Shown here: positions 24,101-35,789 of the stretch, in pieces
Position numbering within the stretch: the stretch's first letter is position 1
Layout of the letters: every line of letters begins with the position of its first letter
Assembly (NCBI GenBank): GCA_963930775.1
Contig: OZ005692.1
Coordinates: 186,001-250,000 of the forward strand
Reading direction: 5' to 3'
Length of the DNA stretch: 64,000 nt
Source: Cliona cf. orientalis
Lineage: Eukaryota; Porifera; Demospongiae; Clionaida; Clionaidae
Notes under the pieces: generated by a model
Databases searched by the model: none
Seen by the model: the letters and a program-made list of their open reading frames with translations, nothing else
What the model was told of the DNA's origin: nothing
Program-made: the position numbers and the translations under genes

Positions 24101-26815
24101 GTTGTTAGTAAAAGTACTGCTGTTGATATTAAGTGACGTACCAGACTCTGTCCACATGACACCACCATAATATCTAGCTGCACTGTTGTTGATAAAAGTA
24201 CTGCTGGTTATATTAAATGATGAATAAGATGCTGCCATGACACCACCACCATAAGCTGCACTGTTGTTAGTAAAAGTACTGCTGGTAATATTAAGTGACG
24301 TATCAGATGTCCACATGACACCACCAAAAGCTGCACAGTTGTTAGTAAAAGTACTGCTGGTAATATTAAGTGACGTATCAGATGTCCGCATGACACCACC
24401 ATTAGCTGCACTGTTGTTAGTAAAAGTACTGCTGGTAATATTAAGTGACGTATCAGATGTCCGCATGACACCACCATTAGCTGCACTGTTGTTAGTAAAA
24501 GTACTGCTGGTGATATTAAGTGACATATCAGATGTCCGCATGACACCACCAAAAGCTGCACTGTTATTAGTAAAAGTACTGCTGGCGATATTAAATGATG
24601 AATCAGATGTGTACATGACACCACCACTAACAGCTGCACTGTTGTTAGTAAATGTACTGCTGTTGATATTAAGTGACGTACCAGACTCTGTCCACATGAC
24701 ACCACCATAATATCTAGCTGCACTGTTGTTGATAAAAGTACTGCTGTTTATATTAAATGATGAATAAGATGCTGCCATGACACCACCACCTTCAGCTGCA
24801 CTGTTATTAGTAAAAGTACTGCTGGTGATATTAAATGATGAATCAGATGTGTACATGACACCACCACCTTCAGCTGCACTGTTGTTAGTAAAAGTACTGC
24901 TGTTGATATTAAGTGACGTACCAGACTCTGTCCACATGACACCACCAACATATCTAGCTGCACTGTTGTTGATAAAAGTACTGCTGTTTATATTAAATGA
25001 TGAATAAGATGCTGCCATGACACCACCACCTTCAGCTGCACTGTTGTTAGTAAAAGTACTGCTGGTAATATTAAGTGACGTATCAGATGTCCACATGACA
25101 CCACCTTCAGCTGCACTGTTGTTAGTAAAAGTACTGCTGGTGATATTAAGTGACGTACCAGATGTGCGCATGACACCACCAAAAGCTGCACTGTTGTTAG
25201 TAAAAGTACTGCTGGTGATATTAAGTGACGTACCAGACTCTGTCCACATGATACCACCAAAATATCTAGCTGCACTGTTGTTGATAAAAGTACTGCTGTT
25301 TATATTAAATGATGAATAAGATGCTGCCATGACACCACCACTATCAGCTGCACTGTTGTTAGTAAAAGTACTGCTGGTAATATTAAGTGACGTATCAGAT
25401 GTCCACATGACACCACCTTCAGCTGCACTGTTGTTAGTAAAAGTACTGCTGGTGATATTAAGTGACGTACCAAATGTCCGCATGACACCACCATATCTAG
25501 CTGCACTGTTGTTAGTAAAAGTACTGCTGGTGATATTAAATGACGAATTAAAAGTCCACATGGCACCACCATCATTAGCTGCACTGTTGTTAGAAAAAGT
25601 ACTGCTGGTGATATTAAGTGACGTACCAAATGTCCGCATGACACCACCATATCTAGCTGCACTGTTGTTGATAAAAGTACTGCTGGTAATATTAAATGAC
25701 GAATCAGATGTGTACATGACACCACCAATATCAGCTGCACTGTTGTTAGAAAAAGTACTGCTGGTGATATTAAGTGACGTACCAAATGTCCTCATGACAC
25801 CACCATATCTAGCTGCACTGTTGTTGATAAAAGTACTGCTGGTGATATTAAATGACGAATCAGATGTCAATATGGCACCACCATTAGCCCCAGCACTGTT
25901 GGCACTATTGCTAGTAAAAGTGGTACCATGGATACTGAATGAGTCTCTATATGCTATCATCACTCCACCATGGATCATGGCTGCATTTTTAATGAAATTG
26001 CTATTTTTGATGTTGATAAAAGATTCCAATGTGATCATGGCTCCAGCAAAACTGGCTTTATTGTAGCTATAAGTGCTTCCAACAACATGGAGAGTGCTAT
26101 TGTGGGCAAACAGTGCTCCTCCTATCTCGGCTCTATTGTCTGTGAACTTGCTGCTAACAATTGAAACATTGCTGAAGGCTGTGTACAATGCACCACCAAC
26201 TGCAAGCGATGGATCTCGATTTAGATAGAGATAATTCAGTATCTCTTGACCACGCGCATAAGGCGAGATTTCATGATGCTCAAATGTGCTAGCGTGGGTA
26301 TTGGAAAGGAATGAACTTTTTGTAATGCTAGCATCAGTCACTTCATTCAGCACTAGTGCTGTGCCTCTGCCTTCCACACCCTCAAAGATGGTGTCTTCAA
26401 CTATAAACTGCTCCACTTGGCTAACTCTGTTACCTCCACAGCCAATAAAGTGCAGATCCTTTATCATAACAAATGTTGTCTCACTGATATTGAACCTTCC
26501 TGACTGGCTGCCACATTCGATAAACACAGTTCCTCTGCCTCCTGTGACCTTTGTCATTGAGAAGTTGTCTGCATGAGACAGAGAGAGCTCTCCATCAAGA
26601 CTGTGATTTCCCGGCAGAAAGGTGAGAGATATGTTAGTTTTGTTTCCGAGGTAGCTGGTGGAATTAGCAGCCAACTGTGGTAGAGTAAGGCAGGGATCTC
26701 CAGGACAGTGGACACTCAGTGAGGGTGTGATGTAGTAGTGTACCTGCTGGCTGTTTGCTGAGTCAGCGTACACCAAGAGGAACAGTAACAGATTGCAGAT
26801 GGAAAAGTAACTCAT
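21169..26815 (-). pseudogene. R4: receptor-like gene with about 24 beta-helix units, one frameshift
   Basis: The start at 26815 opens a signal peptide, N-domain and the longest repeat run in the window, about 24 units of 25-27 residues over roughly 24050-25900. Units alternate between forms such as RTSDTSLNITSSTFTNNSAA and AASYSSFNINSSTFINNSAARY, forming a higher-order repeat. The frame continues through the GGAI turns and first stem Cys residues, then shifts near 23131-23145 where roughly 11-14 nt present in other copies (SYLGDIANITAL region) are missing. The second frame (to 21169) is fully open through the stem, all TM helices and the tail ending ATPVYR. A single break in an otherwise open 5.6-kb gene could be recent, allelic or an assembly error. 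Confidence 0.8.
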
Positions 26816-26915
26816 TTTTCATGAAGATTTAGCTGATCGAATTAGAGCACTGCTTCTTTGCTTATGGAATCTGATGTGGTACTGGATAAAATCTAAAATC
26901 TGATATACTGACATT

Positions 26916-26932
26916 GTGATTCTTTTTTATAG
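26916..26932 (-). promoter_or_regulatory. TATA-like element of R4
   Basis: The minus strand reads CTATAAAAAAGAATCACA about 100 bp upstream of the R4 ATG, in the conserved receptor upstream block. Confidence 0.5.
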
Positions 26933-26989
26933 ACACATGAACTTCAGTTACCATCTATTATATAATGGCAGCACTAGCCACTGACTGAC

Positions 26990-27765
26990 TACTGACCTCT
27001 CTTGCAATCACAGATGAACAAATAAGTTCCTATATAGAAGCCGTGTAAATGAAACAATTATTCATGCATGCAGCCTCGAGCTCCCATTCCAATTAAATCA
27101 TTCAATTTGTAACTAGATAATATAGTATACTTTTGCTCTGAAAATGATCTATTGGTAGAATTTTTTGTAGAGGGACTTTGTGGGACTACATAAGATAACT
27201 CACATTGCTACTGGCTGGCTTCTGCATGCACTCTCATTCACTGCACCATCTGTCATTTGCACGTGCATCAATTTCTTAATAACAATTCAAAGATCACTGC
27301 GGAGTCCTCTTGTCTGGAAGCATCATTCGATAATTGGCTGGGCACACACCAATAATAATATTTTATATATACATACTCCATGAAGTTTAACCAACTGTTT
27401 CACAATATTATTACATGCCATTTTAATAGTCTACAACGCCCACTGCCTGCATGGGAAGGTCATTCTATTGAATGATGTTGCAATTGGGTATACATACCCA
27501 GCAGGATACTGCAACAAATGATTGGGAACCACATTAAAATTTAATATGCAGTACTAATTGTGGCCATAAACTTTACATGCTAATAATAATATACCGTCCC
27601 CGGTAGTGTCTTATGATCCTTTGATCTTCACTGAGACTATATACATGCTGCTAGCTTAACAGTATGATGCTTAAATCTTCACAGTATTACATGTACATGT
27701 AGAGGTATACTACCAGCCGGGTATTATTAAATAACTATATTATTTTGATTTTTTAAATATAATAT
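26990..27765. other. Intergenic spacer, no gene seen
   Basis: Standard unit spacer, alignable by eye with 39045-39660 and 47000-47620. No gene recognised. Confidence 0.45.
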
Positions 27766-28199
27766 CATGACTAAGCCTTGTATCCTAGGTAACAGCCATG
27801 GTATAACTCCCATATACCCCAGCCCTCAGGCATTATAACTCCCTACCCCTGACTATAGTCCAATAACACAGTTGCACTGGCATACCAAGTTTGTGTTGTA
27901 GCTACTAGCTTTTCACTAATTATAGCCAGTAGCTCCTACACAGAATGCAATCAGGGTTGCATAGACTATTGTATAGATTGTCATTATGATAGAATCTAGC
28001 TACCTACTATACTCCAACTCTATAAGTTTTAAGTAAACAGTCTGCTGATTACACTGACCAATCACAGTCAAGATATAAACTATGGTTGCCCAGGATACAT
28101 CATTCATATACCACCTTCGCTCTCGGGCTACGCCCTCAAGCTCAGGGTGGTATATGAACAGTATATCCTGGGCAACCATAGTTTATCTATTACTTATAA
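27766..28199. mobile_element. Inserted element with long terminal hairpin
   Basis: About 430 bp interrupts spacer that in other units reads continuously from a TTTTTTAATATA tract to GCACACTTGC. The insert ends in a strong inverted repeat: AAACTATGGTTGCCCAGGAT at 28077 pairs with its complement ending at 28184 (arms of about 39 nt with few mismatches, total 28075-28186). TATA-rich flanks could be the target duplication. Class unknown. Confidence 0.6.
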
Positions 28200-28310
28200 C
28201 ACACTTGCGCACACATTTATTATAACCAACAAAATCAATAATATTGTACAAACAATAATTATTAATACTGAGTATCAATTTAGCTTCTATAGTCATGGAA
28301 CATATTATAG

Positions 28311-28744
28311 TTAGTTACAGCTGGTGCCACCACCGCGAAGAAAAGGTTCATTCGTATCAGGTGACATCTGTGAGCTGATTGGGTACTTCTCCTTCTTACG
28401 ACCGAAGAGCTGTTGTATTGGCCTGGGCATTCTATCCTTCCATGAACCAGCCGTGTGTCCACCATCCTCACGATCAGCCCCTCCAACTGGGCGGCTCTTT
28501 GGTACCTTCTGCTGACGTGGCTTATTCTTACGGACCTTCTCCAAAACAGTCTTCATGGGATCACTCAACTGAACCTGTGTACAAATAGCGGTGAAGTTTG
28601 GTACATTGAATCAAACGTTGGAATTTTTGACTCACTGAAGCAGGGTCAAAGTTCTGGATTTCTGGTAAAGGATTGTCAAAGAAATCTTGAGCTATTATCT
28701 GAATGAAAATAAGAAACAGCGATATCCCTAGTAGCTTATTGGGT
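28311..28744 (-). pseudogene. PXK-D: two-exon pseudokinase remnant
   Basis: Only the C-terminal exon and the IIAQDFFDNPLPEIQNFDPAS exon survive. A 1-nt loss near the end (GGTGGTGGCACC) shifts the last codons, so the exon stops at 28311-28313. Just upstream, at about 28850, pseudokinase intron text (AAATTACT) runs straight into receptor 3' flank (GTGATTAGCTAATCATGG). A deletion removed five exons relative to PXK-A. Confidence 0.8.
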
Positions 28745-31172
28745 CACTATATATATAAATGCATGGTAAACGGTCAATATGTATATAACACTATGCAATC
28801 ATGTAAGTGTCATAACTAAAATGTTTGTTGAATTGATGTGATAAATTACTGTGATTAGCTAATCATGGCAATTACTGAGTGTTAATGTTATTTTGTTATT
28901 CACCAGAGTTTAACGATACTCGGGTGTTGCTGTGCATATATATAACTTATTTGACCTCAATCTGATCATTGTTTTCCTCTGGTGGTGGAGACTGATCTTG
29001 AGGCTTGGGGATTTCAATGAAAGAGAAAGTAACTTCATCTTTACCAGGTTGAACTGGAGCCAGGGGATACTCTTTCACCTCCTCTCCCGGCCGGGTATGA
29101 TCCTTTCTAACCAGCAAGTAGACATGATAGACAATCACTCCAACCAGAAGGATGAAGGTTATGATGGTAGAGGTGTAGGCCACAGCTGTCTGCTTTTTAG
29201 CATCAATTTTGAAACGATACCAACTAAAAGCAGATAATGCAAGAAGATTGAAGTAGAGAACAGTCTCTATGATGCTCAAGAATGATTTTTTGTACACCCT
29301 CGCTCCAGTAATTTCTTTAATTACAAACAGGCTTCCAACTAAGATGTTTGTTATTAAGAGTGAGGTCTGAGGGTCTGCTGATACAGTGACTGAAGCAGTG
29401 ATGTACAAGACCACCCTCACAAGCAGTAGCAAGCCAGTCCAGTAGCGATACTTACTGTTGTATGGAGCATGGTGGACAGAAACAAAGGCATTGAGCTTAG
29501 TGTTCCTTGTCCACTTGAAAACCTTCCACTCTGGAGCACGAACAAGCCACTGCCAGAGAAGGAGAAGAATTGTGTAGGGGACACCAACTAGAATAATCAA
29601 CAGGGCAACAAGGACAAGAGTTACGTGCTTCCCTCGAAAGTATGGCACGTTTCCATCAGGAAGCCATACAGTCTCTCGTGAGCCATCGGGATAGTCAAGG
29701 ACAGCAAACGACAAAGCTGTGATAGTCACTGAGAGGAGTTTGGCATAAGATAGCAGGATTAGTGTAGCTAGAGTTGCAACTGGGTCTCTCTTTCCAATTA
29801 TTCCAGCAAATCGAGGGGAGTACTCGCTGACTATGATCATGATAATCACTAGGGAGATAATGTAGACAGGAAATGCCAGTTGAAGCCAGGTTTTGGAGTG
29901 TGCATCAAGACCATCAAAGAAACAGACATCAATTCCTATGTCCAGATTAAGCCAAGCTACAAACACAGTGGGAAAGCTAGGCTCTGACGATGGAAAGAAG
30001 ATGGCACTGTTAGCTGCTACGATGTTAGCATAAAAGATAAAGCCATTGATCAGTCCAACAGCCACTGTCATGTTGAGGGTTAACAGTGCAGTCACCAGCA
30101 AGATTCCTGCTACGATGGCAGCTAGGAGAATTACAACAAGCACTGCAGGCCAGTGACTGTGACAAGATAAGCAACGTGAACTACCTAGGGAGAGGCTGAG
30201 GTGTTCCTGACAACCTCCACATAAAACTCCACTACGATTGTAAGCACACTGAGCATCTGATCCATCAGGAAGATTGAGATTCATGCTGACATTTTCAGTT
30301 GGAGGTTGGCAGTAGTCCAAAGGACAGTTGGGATAAATAACATAGCCAGGTGGGTCAGTGTCATTAATGTGAGTGATCCATGAGTTAGTGTTCACTCTCA
30401 CAAGAGATTTAGTTGTTGAGTTGCAGCTAGTGATATGGGGAGACAATTTTGAGTCGCAATCACATCCACATCTTGTATCACTATCAAGAGGTTGAAAGCC
30501 AACTGGGCAAGTGCACTCACTGAACTCTATATACAGATGTCGTGTGGAAAGTGTGGAGCTTCCACAAGGACCATTGGCAAAGAGTTGTATTGTTTCAGAA
30601 TTGTGAGAAGAGAATACATTGAATGTTACATTGCTACAGTTTTTTCCTACACTTTGAGTTTGCTGTCCTTCACTAAAGCCACCATCTTGTGAAGATAGTG
30701 AATTGATGATGTTTGCATCTACAGAATGATTGACCTGATCCACTGCAACAAGTGGCACAGTGAAAGCTTCTCCTTTCTTGACTTTGATGGTTGGTGGCTG
30801 GTAGCTGCAGTCTGGCTCACTTAGTCCATTGACATCACTGTTACAGAAACAAATTTGAATAGGCAGAGAGGATATGGTATCTAATGCTGTTGCATTGCTA
30901 ATATTTTCAAGATAACTAATGCCACTATAGTTCGTTCGCAGTGTTAGATACACTTCAGAGAATGGGCTTGGGATGCATCTGTCCAGTAGTCCTCCAAAGA
31001 GGTTGGCTCCTTGCTTGTTAGCTGTGTTACCAGAAAAGATTAGATCCGTCTTTTTCGCCGCTTGTGAAGATTTAAGCAGATTAATGGTGAGTGTTTGGAA
31101 AAAGCATTCATTGTTGGGCAAACATGCACCAGCATTTGTATCATCTGCTACATATATGGCTCCTCCATAGTC

Positions 31173-31394
31173 GTGTATTTTCTATCGGTTGAGTGCAACG
31201 AATTAGAGAGAAAATTAGCTCTTATCGCTTGCAGTAATACGCATGCGTCGTTGCGCAGGCGCGGTATGATGTGTTATTGTGTAACATCATGTAGTCTGGT
31301 TGGTGCGAGCATGTAGGTATTTAAAGGTGTGGCGGGAATGGAGTAGTCACTCTCGGCAATTCTGCTGCTATCAACCAGCGTTCTGGTAAACTTT
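31173..31394 (+). repeat. A1 split direct repeat of the retroelement
   Basis: Begins GTGTATTTTCTATCGGTTGA and ends at TCTGGTAAACTTT; repeated at 35209-35431. It contains GGTATTTAAAGG near 31315, a plausible TATA-like promoter for the downstream genes, and a GCATGCGTCGTTGCGCAGGC stretch. Confidence 0.85.
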
Positions 31395-31477
31395 TGCGGT
31401 TCGTCGCGTCTAGCTGTTCTCTGCTTCTCCTTGTTTCGCTCCGGGTAAAAGTTTGCTGTTCAGGTCTCACGTCAGTC

Positions 31478-32245
31478 ATGGCCACCGGTGGAGATTCGGG
31501 CTCGTCCTCTGGAGTTACCGCGGATCAACTCAAGGAGCTGATGGCATCCATGCGGCAAGGTATCCGGGACGAAATAAGCTCTATGAAGCGCGAGTTGGCC
31601 ACGGAGCGTGAAGCAGCCGACGAGAAGCTGGTCAAGCGCTTGAAATTGGAGAAGGCTCCAGTATTCAAGAAGAAGGGGAACGAGCGCCAATATCGGCATA
31701 ACGAGGAAGTCCGCCTCAAGGTCTCGGACGCCGCCTCCGCTCTGAGCGAGACGCCTCCAGCTGTGGAGAAAGCAAAAACCCTTCTGGAGGAAGGTGAGAA
31801 ACTTATTGTAGATAGGCAAAAACTTATTAGAATTGCTGACCGGTCGGAAAATGGGTGGGCCACGGTTGATGAGTACGTTGAGGATGAACTTGCTGATAAT
31901 TCTGACGACGAAAAGCGCCTGAATAGGGCCGATGCACGGGCCAGTAAGAAGCTCAAAGCACAGAAGAATGGCAAGGGCACGAGGAAGCCCAATCCCTATG
32001 CATATAGAAAGAATTTTAATAATTCTCGTAACTGGTCATTTGGTCCTGCAGCGGGTCAGAGTATGCCACCGAGCATGTACCCCATGGTTCCCACACAGCC
32101 TGGTGCTAAGTACCCAGCTGGTACTGGGGTAGGCATGGCCGCTTTGGGCCCATGTTTTGAGTGTGGAATGCCGGGTCATTATAGGAAGTATTGTCCAAAT
32201 TTGAAAGGGCTGTCTGGTAAGGGCACCGGTGCCATGAACAAGTAA
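31478..32245 (+). CDS. Gag-like protein of the retroelement
   Basis: About 255 codons from ATG at 31478, in the context TCATGG; an upstream open extension has no ATG. The N-terminal half is charged and likely helical (residues about 20-130, rich in Glu, Lys and Arg). The middle is Asn/Gly/Pro-rich. Near the C-terminus is a CCHC zinc knuckle, CFECGMPGHYRKYC, typical of retroelement nucleocapsid domains binding RNA. It is followed by a gap of about 140 bp before the reverse-transcriptase frame. The frame is intact. Confidence 0.8.
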   Translation: MATGGDSGSSSGVTADQLKELMASMRQGIRDEISSMKRELATEREAADEKLVKRLKLEKAPVFKKKGNERQYRHNEEVRLKVSDAASALSETPPAVEKAKTLLEEGEKLIVDRQKLIRIADRSENGWATVDEYVEDELADNSDDEKRLNRADARASKKLKAQKNGKGTRKPNPYAYRKNFNNSRNWSFGPAAGQSMPPSMYPMVPTQPGAKYPAGTGVGMAALGPCFECGMPGHYRKYCPNLKGLSGKGTGAMNK

Positions 32246-32383
32246 ACACTCCTGTTGCTATTAACTGTTGTGCTACCGCCATGATTAATATTGTCTGTGA
32301 CTAACTATGATATTATATTTAAATTTTTTGCGCATGATTCATCCTATTATTTAATAAGCAACCATTGATTATGCATATCCTGA

Positions 32384-33894
32384 TTGCTAGCTATGTACCT
32401 AGGATATTTTAATTCATTAATTTCAGATGTCGATCCTCATTCTTGGTTTATGGACGTGGACCCACATTCGCTAATCCCCCCCTATCATGAGGCTGCCTCT
32501 GTGTCAGTTGAGTTGTGTGACCCCACTGCCTCTGTGGCTGAGTATGAGCAGTGCCCCTTGTCAGTCCAAGGGCGACTTCGTGGTCGTTACGATTTTTGGA
32601 AAAAGGAGTTAGAAGCATCTGAGTTTGTGCTTGGTATTGTGCATTCTGGGTATAGATTGCCTTTCATTAGATTTCCTCCATCGGTGTGTATGAGAAATAA
32701 TCGTTCTGCCTTGGAGAATCCGTTGTTTGTGGCTACGGCTATTAGGGAGCTGTTGGTTGCAAATTGTGTTGTTGAGTGCGACAAGTGCCCATTAGTGTGC
32801 AGCCCCTTGCAGGTAGTGACCAATGCTAAGGGTAAGCAGCGGTTGGTTATAGATCTCCGTTACATTAATCAATACTTACACCAATGCAAATTCAAGTATG
32901 AAGGTCTTAACGTGCTGCCCCCACTTTTTCAGCAGGGTGATTACATGATTACATTTGACCTTAAATCGGGTTATCATCATGTTGATATTCATGAGGATTT
33001 CTGGTCTTATCTTGGTTTTTCTTGGAATGGCTTCCATTTGGCCTTAGCACAGCATGCTATGTTTTTACTAAACTGCTTAGACCCTTAGTGAAGCATTGGA
33101 GATCTAAAGGAATTAGAGCCATCGTCTATATTGATGACGGCATTTGTGCAGCATCTTCCATCCAGGAAGCGGAGTGGCATAGTGCAGTACTTCAGGAAGA
33201 TCTTGAAGGAGCAGGTTTTGTTCTAAATCTTAGTAAGTCCAGGCTGGCTCCACATCGAGTAGGTGAATGGCTTGGCTTCACGGTGGATCTGTCACGGGGA
33301 TGCTTCATTGTTCCCGATGATAAGATCACTAGGTTGAGAAATAGTCTTTCAAGTGCTTTGCTGGCATATAGAGTCTCAGTCCGTGCTGTTGCCAGTATTG
33401 TAGGGCAGGTTATGTCCATGAGTCTTGCTCTAGGACCCATTTCGCGTTTACGTACAAGAGCATTGTATGGGGATATCAATGCTTGCGTATCTTGGAAAGC
33501 TTTTTTATGCCTCTCAGAGGAGGCTAGAGCAGAGCTTAATTTTTGGCAGAATAATGTTGCTGTATTGAATGGCCAGCCCATCTGGTTTAAGCCTGGAGCT
33601 ACCCGCGTTGTTTATTCTGATGCCAGCGATTCTGGCTATGGTGGGTATTCTGTGGAAGTTGGTCCTAATGTTGCCCAAGGTTGCTGGTCAGAGCATGAAT
33701 CAAAATTAAGTTCAACCTGGAGAGAGCTTAAGGCCGTGTATCAAGTGTTACGCTCTTTAGCTCCGAAGTTGTCGGGCCATACTGTGAAATGGTTCTCGGA
33801 TAATCAAAATGTGACACGTATTGTGCATACTGGTAGTAGGAAACTACATCTCCAAGATGGAGCCATGGCAATATTTGACGTCTGTGAGTTGTAG
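32384..33894 (+). pseudogene. Reverse transcriptase / RNase H, frameshifted
   Basis: The first frame (to 33088) carries early RT motifs: RLVIDLRYINQYL and ITFDLKSGYHHVDIHEDFWSYLGFSW. The second frame (from about 33022) carries LPFGLSTACYVFTKLLRPLV, the catalytic VYIDDG box, and a DIRS-type RNase H (YSDASDSGYGGY, STWRELKAVYQVL, WFSDNQNVTRIVHTGSRK). The two frames overlap around 33020-33088, where the normal text between SW and LPFG is shortened, so the enzyme is split. The RNase H end also stops early (CEL then TAG at about 33891) without the usual trailing motif. Copy likely inactive unless a programmed shift occurs. Confidence 0.8.
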
Positions 33895-33988
33895 CGGATG
33901 GTAGGAGTATATAAGTGTATCTATGACATTGTGTTTAGATATGATCATGCAAGCAATTTAGGTTACACTATATCTGGTACATTGCATT

Positions 33989-35017
33989 GTGCATGGCATT
34001 GCTGCAGATGTTTTTTCCCATGGTGCCTGGCTAGATCTGCAGTCCGTTCAAGATCCCTCACTGAAAGAGCTGGCTACATTTCTGCCAAGCATAGTTATGC
34101 AAGGTAAAGCACCGGCCACAGTTAAGAAATATGCTGGTGCATTTAGTAGGTGGAAGAAGTGGGTTTCTAGTCGGCAAGAAGTACGTGTACTACCTGCAAG
34201 ACCCATTCATGTTGCGCTATATCTGACCTACCTGGCACAGACTGCAAAGACATCTGCTCCACTCGAAGAAGCTGTTAACGCACTCGCCTGGGTGCACAAA
34301 ATGGCAACAGTAGAGGACATCACTGCTCATCCTCTAGTTGTTCAGGTCTTAGCTGGAGCCAAGAGAATGCTGGCGCATAAGATAACGAAGAAAGAGCCCC
34401 TCCAGCCGGATCAATTGCAGATGCTGGTGAATCGCTTCGGTGCAAGAGATGCTAGTCTGGCAGATGTAAGGGCCTTGACCTTCTGTTTGCTTGGATTTGC
34501 TGGTTTTTTACGTTACGACGAGCTATCAAAACTTAAGTTATGCGACATCACAATCTATGAGGATCACATGGAGCTGTTTATTGAATCAAGCAAGACGGAC
34601 CAGCTGCGGCAGGGAGCTATAGTAGTGATTGCTCGGACGGGTACAAATCTGTGCCCCATAGCCATGTTGGAGCGCTATATACAGATGGCGGCTATCACAC
34701 TGGGAGAATCAGATAGTTTTCTATTCAGAGGAATAGTTCAAACAAAGAAGGGAAGTAAACTCCGTGATAAAGGAGGGTTGAGCTATACGACAGTGCGCGA
34801 GTCAGTCCTCGATAGGCTGGAAGCCGTTGGCCTGGATAGGCGCTTGTATGGTCTGCACAGCCTTAGGGCTGGAGGAGCATCAGCTGCAGCCAATGCCGGT
34901 GTTCCAGACCGGATGTTTAAGCGACATGGGCGCTGGCGTAGCGAGAACGCAAAAGACGGTTATGTAAAGGATTCCCTGCAGAACAGGCTACGAGTTTCCC
35001 AGGAAATTGGCCTCTAA
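33989..35017 (+). CDS. Tyrosine recombinase of the retroelement
   Basis: About 340 codons. The C-terminal catalytic domain shows the full set of tyrosine-recombinase residues: Arg in GFLRYDELSKL, Lys in ESSKTDQ, the HSLR box, His/Trp in KRHGRW and the nucleophile Tyr in KDGYVKDS. The N-terminal part (KYAGAFSRWKKWV) is a SAM-like core-binding domain. The first codon of the open frame is GTG at 33989; the first in-frame ATG is 34097, so the true N-terminus may continue from pol. Intact and the best evidence for element class; there is no methyltransferase domain of the DIRS1 type. Confidence 0.85.
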   Translation: MHGIAADVFSHGAWLDLQSVQDPSLKELATFLPSIVMQGKAPATVKKYAGAFSRWKKWVSSRQEVRVLPARPIHVALYLTYLAQTAKTSAPLEEAVNALAWVHKMATVEDITAHPLVVQVLAGAKRMLAHKITKKEPLQPDQLQMLVNRFGARDASLADVRALTFCLLGFAGFLRYDELSKLKLCDITIYEDHMELFIESSKTDQLRQGAIVVIARTGTNLCPIAMLERYIQMAAITLGESDSFLFRGIVQTKKGSKLRDKGGLSYTTVRESVLDRLEAVGLDRRLYGLHSLRAGGASAAANAGVPDRMFKRHGRWRSENAKDGYVKDSLQNRLRVSQEIGL

Positions 35018-35105
35018 GACAGACATAATTATTATTATCGTGCGCAGGATAGTCATTATTGAATATACGGAATATTTCCTAGAACAATTCAGCTTTCTTT
35101 GTGAC

Positions 35106-35208
35106 CTCCATATTGCCACCATTACCAATCATGAATAGAAAGATGATTGCAAATGCATGCAGCAGCTGGGGGGTGTAGCTAGTGCATGCGTATGGCATTA
35201 GATGAGAG
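35106..35208 (+). repeat. B1 split direct repeat
   Basis: Begins CTCCATATTGCCACCATTAC and ends GATGAGAG; the same 103 bp recurs at 35790-35892 (B2), the right end of the element. Confidence 0.85.
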
Positions 35209-35431
35209 GTGTATTTTCTATCGGTTGAGTGCAACGAATTAGAGAGAAAATTAGCTCTTATCGCTTGCAGTAATACGCATGCGTCGTTGCGCAGGCGCCG
35301 GTATGATGTGTTATTGTGTAACATCATGTAGTCTGGTTGGTGCGAGCATGTAGGTATTTAAAGGTGTGGCGGGAATGGAGTAGTCACTCTCGGCAATTCT
35401 GCTGCTATCAACCAGCGTTCTGGTAAACTTT
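35209..35431 (+). repeat. A2 split direct repeat
   Basis: Copy of A1 with one extra C (GCAGGCGCCGG against GCAGGCGCGG). Near identity with A1 suggests a recent insertion. Confidence 0.85.
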
Positions 35432-35789
35432 ATCGTGCAGGTTAGTTTGAATTAATTCAGAACTAATTTCATATTGTATATCTTCCTACTGAGACACACT
35501 TCTAGGGTGCATTACACAGAGCCGGTACATGCAGAACTACTCCTGGGCACTTGATGTGCAGCGGACTCACGGGTTTTTTTCCCCTCACTCACTATTTTTT
35601 TTCCTCACTGAGGTTTTTTTGTGTGTGTGTTAGGGTTTTTTTTTCCTTGGGTATGTCATGCATACCCTAAATTAAAGGCTGTATCTGGAAGAACTATGTA
35701 TTGTCATCAGTTGACCTCACCAGTATTGTTGACATTATCAGTATTTGATAATATTATTATCATCATCATTCTTATTTTTGTCAGCAGCA
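35432..35789. other. Extra segment between A2 and B2
   Basis: About 358 bp separate A2 from the recognisable B2 copy. The first bases (ATCGTGCAGG) echo the text before B1 (ATCGTGCGCAGG at 35037), so B2 may start here and carry internal divergence or an insertion. T-rich, with short GT runs. No gene. Confidence 0.5.

Noticed and set aside
24050..25900. CRISPR-like or satellite array
   Set aside because: The 72-81-bp periodic DNA is coding in one frame with conserved protein motifs; there are no spacers and the genome is eukaryotic.
31472..31992. Antisense open frames across the Gag region
   Set aside because: Opposite to an intact Gag frame with zinc knuckle; no supporting motif.
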